DNA from: an uncultured Paracoccaceae bacterium
Lineage (GTDB): Bacteria; Pseudomonadota; Alphaproteobacteria; Rhodobacterales; Rhodobacteraceae
Direction: 5' to 3'
Length of the DNA stretch: 64,000 nt
Assembly: GCA_947503925.1 (NCBI GenBank)
Contig: CANNFQ010000009.1
Location: 1 to 64,000 of the forward strand
Notes under the pieces: generated by a model
What the model was told of the DNA's origin: nothing
Seen by the model: only the letters and a program-made list of their open reading frames with translations
Database searches by the model: none
Shown: one piece after another, positions 35,768 to 43,683 of the stretch
How the letters are laid out: each line of letters opens with the position of its first letter
Numbering within the stretch: the first letter of the stretch is position 1
Translations under genes and position numbers: made by a program

Positions 35768-38184
35768 CCGCGCAGGATACGGCCATCCGCATCAAACGGT
35801 GGTTCATGCAGAATGGTCGCCCGGTGCGGGCGGCCAAGCACCATGACATCGACCGCGTCGCCGGGCGCGGCGTCTTTGACATAGCCCAGCGCAAGCGACA
35901 TGCCGACGCTATAGCCGTAAGCGCCGGACGTAACGCGCCCGATCCCTTGCCCATCCTTGAAAATCGGCTCGCCGCCTGTCGCGTCCGCGTTCGAGGCATC
36001 TGTATTGGTTGCATCAAGCTGCAACAGCACAAGCTGTTCACGCGGGGTTTCGCCCAGAACCGCCTGTGCGGCGTCTTTGTTCAGAAAATTCTTGTCCATC
36101 TTGCACAGCCGATCCAGCCCGACCTCATGCGGCCAGTATTCGGGGCTGTATTCGCGCGACCATGATCCATAACCTTTTTCGATCCGCAGCGACATCAGTG
36201 CGCGGCTGCCCACGGGGCCCGCGCCAAAATCCTTGCCCGCCGCGATCAGTGCTGCATAAAGCTGCGCCTGATCTTGGGTTTTGCAGTGCAATTCCCACCC
36301 CAGATCGCCGGTAAAGGACACGCGCAGCGCCAGTACCTGCACGCCTGCCAGTTCGATCATTACCGAACGCATGAACGGAAAATCGGCATTGGCCAGCGAT
36401 GTGTTGGTTAGCCGCTGCAACAGGTCCCGCGACTTTGGCCCGGCCACGTTGAAGCCGCAATATGCGTTGGTTTCGCTATCGAAACTTGTGCCTTCGGGCA
36501 ACGGGACCTGTTTGAAGAACCGTTTGTGATACCGTTCGGCCATGCCAGATCCAATGACCCAGAATTCATCCTCAGCGGTGCGGGTCACGGTGAAATCCCC
36601 GGCAATCCCGCCGCGTTTAGAAATCAGCGGCGTCAGGCAGGACCGTCCCACAGCCCTAGGCATCGTGTTGGCAAAGATGGCGTTCAGCCAATCCGCCGCA
36701 CCCGAGCCCCTGCACCGGTATTTGGCGAAGTTCGAGATGTCGATGATCCCTGCCCGATCACGCAGCATCCGGCATTCCGCGCCAACCGGCCCCCACCAGT
36801 TTTGCCGGGTAAACCCGTTGGTATCGGACGCGCCTGGCTGGTCGGCGAACCACAGCGGATGTTCCCACCCCGCGTTCAGGCCAAAGACAGCACCCATTGC
36901 CTTTTGTGTTTCATAAATCGGCCGGGTCAGTGCGGGGCGGCCCGCGTCACGTTCTTCATTGGGGAAATGGATGGCAAAACGGTGCGCGTATTGGTCCTGC
37001 ACTTTCGCCTTGGTGAAGGCGGGCGTCGCCCAGCCGCCAAACCGCGCCATATCCCATGCGAACATGTCGTATTGCGTCTCGCCCTCGATAATCCATTGCG
37101 CCGCCATCAGCCCCATACCGCCCGACTGGGAAAAGCCAGGGATGATCCCGTTACAGCAGAAATACCCATCCAGTTCCGGCACCGGCCCCATCAGCACATT
37201 GGCATCAGGCGACCAGATCATCGGGCCGTTGATCACCCGCTTGATCCCGGCGTCACTCACGGCGGGCACGCGCTCGATCGCGTTCATCATGTTGGCTTCG
37301 ATCCGTTCCAGATCGTCGGGAAACAGATCATGGGCGAAATCGAGCGGCGTGCCATCCTCCGCCCAGAATTTCATGTCTTTTTCATAGGCCCCGACCAGCA
37401 AACCTTGCCCCTCTTGCCGCAGATAATATTCTCCATCGCGGTCACTGACCGATGGTAACCGACGCCCGGCCTCCGCCACATCAGACATGGTTTCGGTGAC
37501 AAAATACTGATGCTCTGTCGGTTGCAGCGGCAGGGTGATCCCAGCCAGCGCAGCCACCTCGCGCCCCCAAAGGCCGGCGGCGTTGATAACCCAAGGGGTT
37601 GTGATGTCGCCCTTGGGGGTTTTGACGATCCAACCGCCATCAGCTTGCGGTTCCGTCGCGGTCACCGGTGTAAACCGATGAATTTCTGCCCCACGTTGCC
37701 GTGCCCCAACCGCATAGGCATTTGTCACACCGGACGGGTCCACGTTGCCCCCATCGGGTTCATACATGACGCAGCGAATACCGTCGTAATTGACTATCGG
37801 GTTCAGCACCTGCGCCTCTGCGATGCTGACTTCATAGAAATTCATGCCATACAGCTTGGCCTTGGCGGCTTGCAAACGCAGCTGATGTTCGCGTTCTTCT
37901 GTTTGCGCCAGATAAAGCGATCCGGGCTGAAAAACACCACAGCTTTGGCCTGTTTCAGCCTCCAATTCCTTATAAAGCGTCATTGTGTAATGCTGAATGC
38001 GGCTGATGTTGGTGCTGTCATGCAGGCCATGAATGTTGGCAGCGGCGTGCCAGGTCGAACCACTAGTCAATTCATCCCGTTCCAGCAGCACAACATCAGA
38101 CCAGCCAAGTTTGGTCAGGTGATAAAGGATCGAACAGCCGATGACGCCACCGCCGATGACAACTGCCTGTGCTTGTTTACGCAT
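35764..38184 (-). CDS. FAD-dependent oxidoreductase with GcvT domain (dimethylglycine/sarcosine dehydrogenase-like)
   Basis: The 806-residue protein joins an N-terminal DAO-type FAD domain (GGGVIG at 11-16; GSTWHAA at 42-48, where H46 is in the place of the histidine that carries covalent FAD in dimethylglycine dehydrogenase) to a C-terminal aminomethyltransferase-like domain (about 430-800, with GDFTVTRTAEDEFWVIGSG). Enzymes of this form oxidatively demethylate N-methyl amines and pass the one-carbon unit to tetrahydrofolate. The substrate is not certain. A Rieske oxygenase gene and a 79-residue protein gene lie just upstream on the same strand, so the set may demethylate a quaternary or tertiary amine in two steps. 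Confidence 0.92.
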   Translation of the reverse strand: MRKQAQAVVIGGGVIGCSILYHLTKLGWSDVVLLERDELTSGSTWHAAANIHGLHDSTNISRIQHYTMTLYKELEAETGQSCGVFQPGSLYLAQTEEREHQLRLQAAKAKLYGMNFYEVSIAEAQVLNPIVNYDGIRCVMYEPDGGNVDPSGVTNAYAVGARQRGAEIHRFTPVTATEPQADGGWIVKTPKGDITTPWVINAAGLWGREVAALAGITLPLQPTEHQYFVTETMSDVAEAGRRLPSVSDRDGEYYLRQEGQGLLVGAYEKDMKFWAEDGTPLDFAHDLFPDDLERIEANMMNAIERVPAVSDAGIKRVINGPMIWSPDANVLMGPVPELDGYFCCNGIIPGFSQSGGMGLMAAQWIIEGETQYDMFAWDMARFGGWATPAFTKAKVQDQYAHRFAIHFPNEERDAGRPALTRPIYETQKAMGAVFGLNAGWEHPLWFADQPGASDTNGFTRQNWWGPVGAECRMLRDRAGIIDISNFAKYRCRGSGAADWLNAIFANTMPRAVGRSCLTPLISKRGGIAGDFTVTRTAEDEFWVIGSGMAERYHKRFFKQVPLPEGTSFDSETNAYCGFNVAGPKSRDLLQRLTNTSLANADFPFMRSVMIELAGVQVLALRVSFTGDLGWELHCKTQDQAQLYAALIAAGKDFGAGPVGSRALMSLRIEKGYGSWSREYSPEYWPHEVGLDRLCKMDKNFLNKDAAQAVLGETPREQLVLLQLDATNTDASNADATGGEPIFKDGQGIGRVTSGAYGYSVGMSLALGYVKDAAPGDAVDVMVLGRPHRATILHEPPFDADGRILRG

Positions 38185-38219
38185 GAATTGGTCCTGGTCT
38201 TGGACGGATCGTCAGCCCG

Positions 38220-38459
38220 TCAGAAATCGATAAGATGCGCCCGGCCCTGATCAGCCAGACGTTTGTTCAGGCCGGGGGCCTCTGGTGCGCCTGCCTCCAA
38301 CGCAAATACAAAAGCATGGGTCAGATAAAAGCCAGCGGCGTCGTGATCATCGCGTGACACCGCCGCATCTGCGGCCATGGTGTATAGGTTCACAAGCACC
38401 GCCAGATCCTGGCTTGCATGTGCGGTCAACAGCTGTTGTTCCAGCGTTTTCAGGTCCAT
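38220..38459 (-). CDS. 79-residue hypothetical protein
   Basis: The open frame continues upstream, but the ATG at 38459 has a GGGGG site and starts after the Rieske gene stop at 38488. The product is helical and acidic (LYTMAADAAVSRDDHDAAGF, then FVFALEAGAPEAPGLNKRL) with no cysteine or membrane segment. I do not recognise it. Its place between two demethylation enzymes, both on the minus strand, suggests a helper or adaptor role, without direct evidence. Confidence 0.7.
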   Translation of the reverse strand: MDLKTLEQQLLTAHASQDLAVLVNLYTMAADAAVSRDDHDAAGFYLTHAFVFALEAGAPEAPGLNKRLADQGRAHLIDF

Positions 38460-38487
38460 GAGTGACCCCCGCGCTATGTCCGGATGT

Positions 38488-39642
38488 TCATTCTGTCCGG
38501 CCCTTTTCAACCTGACTGGCAACCCAGTGATGAAAATTATGGGTCGGCCCATCCATCACCGGCGAAAACCGTCCGCCATCAAACAGCGCGCCATGACGGC
38601 CCTTTTGCATGCCCTCGACGACAAAAACATCCTCTTCAAACACGGTCTTCCAAAGCTGGCCATTGGTCAGGCGCAGCGTGTCATGCTCTGGTGTATCTTC
38701 GACGCTGTTGGCGTAATAAAGCTCGATATGTTCAACGGTGTTGCCGCAATCGACGGGTTCCAGCAAAATAGCAAAGCTGTGGTCACGCTGCACCCCAAAC
38801 AGGACATTGGGGTAAAACGCGACATATTCCGCACCTTCGTCCCATTGTGCGCCGAGCCCCTCAAAATCGGGAAACGTCTCGCCCTCGGGACCTTTCAATT
38901 GGCGATAGACCAGCGTGCCCTGACCGGAATACTGACCGCGCAGTTCAATATTATAATGATCCTCCAACCGGGAATAGCTGTTCAACCCCGGATGAACCCA
39001 AGGCAGGTGATAGCTTTCGCAGTAATTTTCGACTGCGAGTTTCCAGTTTGTTTTGACATCCAGCCGCAGCGAGGCGCTTTCGCCGCCATGATGAAGCTGT
39101 TGGTCGAACTCGGCCCATCGTTGCATCAATGATCCGTGCGCTTCTTCAAAAGCGGGCGCATTGCCATCCACATTCACAAAGATCACATCGCGCCAGACAT
39201 AGGATCGCACCCGAAACAGGCCCAGCTTGTCCATCTGGATGTTGTCATGGGTGTTCTGTCCGGGGCCGCCCACATGCGGGGTCGCGCGCAATTGGCCATC
39301 CCAGCCATAGCACCAGCTATGATAGGGGCACCGGATCGCACCGCGGATTTTTTGTGGTTTGTCGATCAGGATCATACCGCGGTGACGGCAGGTATTCTGG
39401 AAAACCCCGATCGATCCGTCCCGGTCACGTACCACCAATAGCGGCATGCCCAGAAAATCAATCGGCCTGGCATCGCCGGGTTCAGGCACATCCTTGCCAA
39501 ACCCTATCCCGGACCAGTTTGCAAACAGAACCGATTGTTTTTCTTCAGCAAAGATGGCGGGATCGATGTAATGTTCGTTCGGCAACCCATTGGCCGTTTC
39601 GACATCTTGCAGGACAGTCGATAGCGCACTGTGCTTGTTCAT
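38488..39642 (-). CDS. Rieske [2Fe-2S] non-heme iron oxygenase, alpha subunit
   Basis: The predicted protein has 384 residues. The Rieske cluster is bound by C85/H87 and C105/H108 (TCRHRGMIL and RCPYHSWCYGW). The catalytic domain holds the two-histidine iron site in ENYCESYHLPWVHPGL. Family members hydroxylate aromatic rings or N-methyl groups; the closest relatives by context are glycine betaine, carnitine or stachydrine demethylases. No reductase or ferredoxin gene lies alongside, so a shared reductase must supply electrons. A strong AAGGGGGAA ribosome-binding site precedes the ATG. Co-orientation with the dehydrogenase-GcvT gene supports an amine demethylation role. Confidence 0.9.
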   Translation of the reverse strand: MNKHSALSTVLQDVETANGLPNEHYIDPAIFAEEKQSVLFANWSGIGFGKDVPEPGDARPIDFLGMPLLVVRDRDGSIGVFQNTCRHRGMILIDKPQKIRGAIRCPYHSWCYGWDGQLRATPHVGGPGQNTHDNIQMDKLGLFRVRSYVWRDVIFVNVDGNAPAFEEAHGSLMQRWAEFDQQLHHGGESASLRLDVKTNWKLAVENYCESYHLPWVHPGLNSYSRLEDHYNIELRGQYSGQGTLVYRQLKGPEGETFPDFEGLGAQWDEGAEYVAFYPNVLFGVQRDHSFAILLEPVDCGNTVEHIELYYANSVEDTPEHDTLRLTNGQLWKTVFEEDVFVVEGMQKGRHGALFDGGRFSPVMDGPTHNFHHWVASQVEKGRTE

Positions 39643-39738
39643 CTGATTCCCCCTTTTTGACCACGTTATTTCTGTGATTTTGGCGGCATCATCCGGGTCG
39701 TCGCAATATCAGAAAGGCTCAATCAAGGGTGAGCTGAA

Positions 39739-40653
39739 CTAAACCGAAGTTTCGCCTAGTTCTGCCAATATCCAATCTTTCAACCGGGTGGCATTGGCGG
39801 AAAGCCCGGTATCGGACAAGTCCACAAGGTAGAACTGATGCGGCGCGGGCAGAACATGTTGCCCAATCACGGCAAGTTTTCCTGACTGGATCAATGGGTC
39901 CACCAGCCGCCGCCACCCAAGCGCCAGACCCGCCCCCTTTTGGGCCATTTGCAGGGCCACGGCATAGCTGGTGACGCGTGATCCGGTGGCCAGATCGCCG
40001 GCATGCCCCAGCTTTTGAAACCAGTCCGGCCACGTCGTCCAAACCTGGCGGTCGCTTTCCATATGGATCAACCGTTGCTGCGCCAGATCTTGCAGTGAAA
40101 TCCCGGATAATGCCTGCGCCGCCTCTGGCGTGCCGACGGGCACAAGCGTGTCGCGGTAAAGCGCGGTATGTGGCAGCGTTGTATTCCTGTCGCGCCCGTA
40201 GCGTATGATGAAATCAAGGTTGGCGCGCGCGGTAAACGGATCGTCTTGCGACATCTGATTGATGTTCAAATCCGGGTATTCGCGCCAGAACCGGATAATC
40301 GCGGGCGATAGCCAGAGCGCGGCGACGGCAGTGGTTGAGCCGACCGTCACCTTTTCGATGGTCTGGCTTTGCCGGATGGTTTCAAGCCGCTTGGACATCC
40401 GCCCGAATGAGGATGACAGCGTTTCAAACAGTGCCTGCCCTTCCGGCGTCAGGGCGACGCCCCGGTGATGGCGCTGAAAGAGAAGGATGCCAAGGTCACC
40501 TTCCAATGCCTTGATCTGGTGGCTGACGGCACCCGGAGTGACCGACAATTCCTGCGCGGCATTCTTGAAGCTCAGATGACGCGCCGCCGTCTCAAACGCA
40601 GCAAGGGTCGTCAGCGGGGGCAGGTTGTAGTGGCGTCTGGACATGGGGTGCAT
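39739..40653 (-). CDS. LysR family transcriptional regulator (GcvA-like)
   Basis: This protein (304 residues) has an N-terminal helix-turn-helix of the GcvA type (PPLTTLAAFETAARHLSFKN, with SVTPGAVSHQIKALE), followed by the substrate-binding domain. It is encoded upstream of, and in the same direction as, the Rieske/dehydrogenase set with a 96-base gap, so it probably regulates those genes and may be co-transcribed with them. The inducer is unknown. Confidence 0.9.
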   Translation of the reverse strand: MHPMSRRHYNLPPLTTLAAFETAARHLSFKNAAQELSVTPGAVSHQIKALEGDLGILLFQRHHRGVALTPEGQALFETLSSSFGRMSKRLETIRQSQTIEKVTVGSTTAVAALWLSPAIIRFWREYPDLNINQMSQDDPFTARANLDFIIRYGRDRNTTLPHTALYRDTLVPVGTPEAAQALSGISLQDLAQQRLIHMESDRQVWTTWPDWFQKLGHAGDLATGSRVTSYAVALQMAQKGAGLALGWRRLVDPLIQSGKLAVIGQHVLPAPHQFYLVDLSDTGLSANATRLKDWILAELGETSV

Positions 40654-41031
40654 CGCATGCTGGGTTGAATGGGTTTCATGCGACTATAGGGGAATATGGA
40701 TGTGGCGCTAGTCGTGATGGGCGGTGACGCGACTCACGAAATGATCGATTCGACGCAGACTCGCGGAGAAGAAGGCGCGCGGGGCCGTGAAGACGTTACG
40801 GGGGTCCGTTGATCCTGACAAGGCGCCGGGCGAGGCTTGCCCCGCCGGGTGGTTGGATTGGTGATGGGTTGGTTTGGCGGGGTAGACCCCGCCCTACGGG
40901 TGTTTTGTCAGACCGTAGGGTCTGCGGTTTCTGCGCGTCATTTTGGGGAAGGACTATATGCTGTGATTGATATCAGACATCTGCCGCAAAAATATGCAGA
41001 GCGACGCAAGCAGATGCCGCTCTGCATTTAG
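40654..41031. other. Intergenic gap with palindromic repeats
   Basis: The 378-base gap between the LysR gene and the DUF1508 gene shows no convincing gene; the open frame at 40837-41031 is built largely from repeat sequence. Two nested hairpins occur at 40876-40920. The rest looks like the GC-rich spacer sequence often found between roseobacter genes. Confidence 0.6.
40876..40920. repeat. Overlapping inverted repeats (GGCGGGGT hairpin and CCCTACGG hairpin)
   Basis: GGCGGGGT/ACCCCGCC forms a stem with a 2-base loop at 40876-40893. Immediately after, CCCTACGG (40892-40899) pairs with CCGTAGGG (40913-40920). The two compete for shared bases. The sequence style is that of repeats found between genes in Rhodobacteraceae; copy number in this genome cannot be seen here. 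Confidence 0.6.
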
Positions 41032-41220
41032 TTACGATGGGTTGCACGTCATACCATTGCGACGTGCGTTTGCCATGCAGTCAGACTTATTAACGTAGCC
41101 TTCGGTCGAAGCTCCGACAATGTTGCCGTTGGAAGCAGTGCGACGCCAGCGCCAGTGTGATGCGGCGTCCGTGTAAATCTCCCATTTGTCGCGGTTGGCA
41201 GCGATGCATGAAGTAGTCAT
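41032..41220 (-). CDS. DUF1508 (YegP-like) protein
   Basis: This 62-residue protein fits the DUF1508 pattern: KWEIYTDAASHWRWRR, then SNGNIVGASTEGYVNKSDC, and a short tail with a second cysteine. The function of the family is unknown; E. coli YegP is a two-domain relative. The gene reads away from the XRE regulator gene, with an operator-like palindrome between them. Its AT-rich codon use differs from its GC-rich neighbours, which suggests that it and the adjacent genes arrived together. Confidence 0.85.
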   Translation of the reverse strand: MTTSCIAANRDKWEIYTDAASHWRWRRTASNGNIVGASTEGYVNKSDCMANARRNGMTCNPS

Positions 41221-41252
41221 TTAGTGTTTCCTTTGAGTTTTGAGTTAGAGTA

Positions 41253-41305
41253 ACAATTGCAGATTCGCAATAATCGTAATATTGCGAATGTGGGCAACAA
41301 TTGCA
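41253..41305. promoter_or_regulatory. Symmetric operator between DUF1508 and XRE genes
   Basis: ATTCGCAAT (41263-41271) and its exact inverse ATTGCGAAT (41281-41289) flank a 9-base spacer. They are bracketed by two copies of ACAATTGCA at 41253 and 41297. The site lies in the 98-base divergent gap, as expected for a regulator that controls both directions. The likely binder is the XRE protein encoded at 41319. Confidence 0.75.
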
Positions 41306-41318
41306 AGAGTGAAATAAC

Positions 41319-41669
41319 ATGAAAACATCTTTTCAAAATGAAGCGTTCTTCGCTGCGCTTGATGGGCAACGGCAATCAAAGAAAATGACGTGGAAAAAAG
41401 TTGCTGAAAAGGCAGAGGTTAGTGCGTCTACCCTCACAAGAATTGCTCAGGGTAAACGCCCCGACGTCGATACATTGGCAGCCCTCTGCAACTGGTCTGG
41501 GTTGAATCCTAATGACTTCATTACCCGTGATAGTGTAGAAAAAGACCCTGAGCACTTGGCACAGATTCTTAGCCACTTACGCGCGGATAAAAAACTAAAA
41601 CCTGAGGGCGCTTCTGCCATCGAAGCAATGATAAAGGCCGCATACGAGCAGTTTCGCACGGAGCACTAA
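41319..41669 (+). CDS. XRE-type helix-turn-helix regulator
   Basis: The 116-residue protein has a single helix-turn-helix of the XRE/Cro type, MTWKKVAEKAEVSASTLTRI with QGKRPDVDTLAALCNWSGL. The next gene is an ImmA/IrrE-type metallopeptidase whose TTG start lies one base after this stop. In known pairs of this kind (ImmR/ImmA of ICEBs1, DdrO/IrrE of Deinococcus) the peptidase cleaves the regulator to relieve repression. The pair probably represses itself through the palindrome upstream. Confidence 0.92.
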   Translation: MKTSFQNEAFFAALDGQRQSKKMTWKKVAEKAEVSASTLTRIAQGKRPDVDTLAALCNWSGLNPNDFITRDSVEKDPEHLAQILSHLRADKKLKPEGASAIEAMIKAAYEQFRTEH

Positions 41670-41670
41670 C

Positions 41671-42246
41671 TTGACGAGTAAGAAGTATCGCCACGGTTTC
41701 AAAGCTGAGGCAAATCGCTGGGCGGATGATTTACGCGATGAGATGGAAAGCCCGAGAGACGCTCCGCTATGCCCGTGGAAGCTGGCCAAGTTTCTCGACA
41801 TACCCATAATAAAACTCAGCGGTTTGCCAGATTGCGATCAGAAAACGTACTTAATGTCAGAAACTGGTAAGGCGCAATTCTCAGCAACGGTCTGCTTTGA
41901 TGGACTGTCAGCCTTCATTCTTACCAATGATACACATGCTCCAAAGCGTCAATCATCGAATATTGCACATGAAATTGCTCACGTCTTGATGAGGCATCCA
42001 CCAACCGCGCCTTTTGATATGACCGGAGCTCGCACGTACCTCAGAGAATATGAAGACGAAGCCGAGTGGCTTGGCCCTGCACTATTACTTTCAGAGAAGG
42101 CTGCTATGAAGGCATATGCCGAAACAGGCGGAAAACCGGACCTAGTAGCTGTGCTATCGGAAAAATGGATCATTTCAGAAGAAGTCATACATATGCGGAT
42201 GAATGTCGTAGGCGCAGCGAAACGCCATCGACTTAGACGCTCCTAA
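41671..42246 (+). CDS. ImmA/IrrE family metallo-endopeptidase
   Basis: The predicted protein has 191 residues and starts with TTG. The zinc motif is HEIAH in SSNIAHEIAHVLMRHPP, with downstream acidic residues in EYEDEAEWLGPALLLSEKAA. This is the COG2856 peptidase fold. It is expected to cleave the upstream-encoded XRE protein under stress, but no stress sensor is visible here. Its stop codon overlaps the stop of the oppositely transcribed pncB. Codon use is AT-richer than in pncB. Confidence 0.93.
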   Translation: MTSKKYRHGFKAEANRWADDLRDEMESPRDAPLCPWKLAKFLDIPIIKLSGLPDCDQKTYLMSETGKAQFSATVCFDGLSAFILTNDTHAPKRQSSNIAHEIAHVLMRHPPTAPFDMTGARTYLREYEDEAEWLGPALLLSEKAAMKAYAETGGKPDLVAVLSEKWIISEEVIHMRMNVVGAAKRHRLRRS

Positions 42247-43535
42247 ACCACCACTGCCATCTCCACCTGCTCGCCGACCCCGAACACCCGTTTGTACCGG
42301 GTGATCTCTTCCTCCGGCCCCATCGCCTTGTTGGGGTTGTCGCTCAGTTTGACCGTCGGTTTCCCGTTGGCGGCGACGGCTTTGCAGACCAAGCTGAATG
42401 GCGCGAGCCCGTCATCTGCCACCAGCCCTTTGAAGTCGTTGGTTAGCATCGTGCCCCACCCAAATGACACCCGGCACCGCCCCGCGAATTGCTGTTGCAG
42501 GCTGATGATCTTGTCCACGTCCAGACCGTCCGAGAAGATCACAAGTTTCCGCTGGGGGTCCTCTCCCCTTGATTTCCACCAGTTGATGGCGGTTTCGGCG
42601 CCGGTCGCGGGGTCTCCGCTATCGACCCGGATCCCGGTCCAGCCTGCCAGCCAGTCCGGCGCCCCTTCGAGGAACCCTTTGGTCCCGTAGGTGTCGGGCA
42701 GGATGATCCGCAGGTTGCCGTCGTGTTCGTCCTGCCAGTCGGCCAGCACGTCGTAGGGGGATTGCCGCAGGGCGTCGTCGCTTTCGGCCAAGGCCGCGTA
42801 GACCATGGGGAGTTCGTGGGCGTTCGTCCCAATCGCTTCAATTTCCCGCATCATCGCGATCCGGCAGTTGGAGGTGCCGGTGAAGTTGCGCCCCAGCCCC
42901 TCCATCATCGCCTGCACGCACCAGTCCTGCCAAAGGTAGGAATGCCGCCGCCGTGTGCCAAAATCGGCCAGCCGTAGGTCGGGGATGTTTTTGAGTTTAT
43001 CCACCTTCTCCCACAATTTGGTCATGCCCCGCGCGTAGAGCACTTGCAGCTCAAACTTGCCCATGTCCTTGAGCACCGCCCGGCTGCGCAGTTCCATGAT
43101 CACCGCAAGGGCGGGGATTTCCCAGAGCATGACTTCGGGCCAGGTGCCTTCGAATGTCAGTTCGTATTGCCCGTCTTTCTTTTCAAGCTGGTAGGGCGGC
43201 AGTTGCAGGTTTTCGAACCAGGTCATGAAGGCGGGAGTGAACATCTGCCGTTTGCCATAGAAGGTGTTCCCGCGCAGCCAGGTGGATTCTCCGCGTGTCA
43301 GCCGTAGGGACCGGATGTGGTCGAGTTGTTCGCGCAATTCGCCTTCGTCGACCAGTTCGGCCAGCCGGATGGTTTTGGTCCGGTTGATCAGGGAAAACGT
43401 GACCTGCGTGTCGGGGTGGTTCCGGAAGACGGACTGGCACATGAGCAGTTTGTAAAAATCGGTATCGATCAGCGACCGGACAATCGGATCGATCTTCCAT
43501 TTGTGGTTCCAGACCCGCGTTGCGATGTCGACCAT
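42243..43535 (-). CDS. pncB: Nicotinate phosphoribosyltransferase
   Basis: This 430-residue enzyme makes nicotinate mononucleotide from nicotinate, PRPP and ATP in the NAD salvage pathway. Typical segments include SLIDTDFYKLLMCQSVF near the N terminus, LADFGTRRRHSYLWQDW with the conserved histidine that is phosphorylated in the family, and IRVDSGDPATGAE. I choose the ATG at 43535 because it has a GAGGGGG ribosome-binding site; the open frame runs further upstream but without family similarity. It is convergent with the ImmA/IrrE-type gene and divergent from the macroglobulin gene. Confidence 0.95.
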   Translation of the reverse strand: MVDIATRVWNHKWKIDPIVRSLIDTDFYKLLMCQSVFRNHPDTQVTFSLINRTKTIRLAELVDEGELREQLDHIRSLRLTRGESTWLRGNTFYGKRQMFTPAFMTWFENLQLPPYQLEKKDGQYELTFEGTWPEVMLWEIPALAVIMELRSRAVLKDMGKFELQVLYARGMTKLWEKVDKLKNIPDLRLADFGTRRRHSYLWQDWCVQAMMEGLGRNFTGTSNCRIAMMREIEAIGTNAHELPMVYAALAESDDALRQSPYDVLADWQDEHDGNLRIILPDTYGTKGFLEGAPDWLAGWTGIRVDSGDPATGAETAINWWKSRGEDPQRKLVIFSDGLDVDKIISLQQQFAGRCRVSFGWGTMLTNDFKGLVADDGLAPFSLVCKAVAANGKPTVKLSDNPNKAMGPEEEITRYKRVFGVGEQVEMAVVV

Positions 43536-43683
43536 TGTGGTCCCCCTCAGGTTTTTGCGTGTTAGAGCAAGCAGGCGGCGCGCATGCAAGCCGGTTGTTG
43601 GGTGTCAAGGGGCGGATCACCACCCTTGTCTGGGTCGTCGCGCCGTGCAAGCCTTGATTGCATATTCAAGGAAAGGTTTGGTC

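Noticed and set aside
36526..37458. 310-codon + strand frame opposite the dehydrogenase gene
   Set aside because: Antisense to a clear FAD/GcvT protein; the translation shows no domain.
40837..41031. 64-codon frame in the palindromic-repeat gap
   Set aside because: Its sequence is largely the inverted-repeat DNA, with no family similarity.
41319..42246. Classical toxin-antitoxin pair
   Set aside because: The second protein has the HEIAH metallopeptidase motif of ImmA/IrrE and not a toxin fold, so a cleavable-repressor pair fits better.
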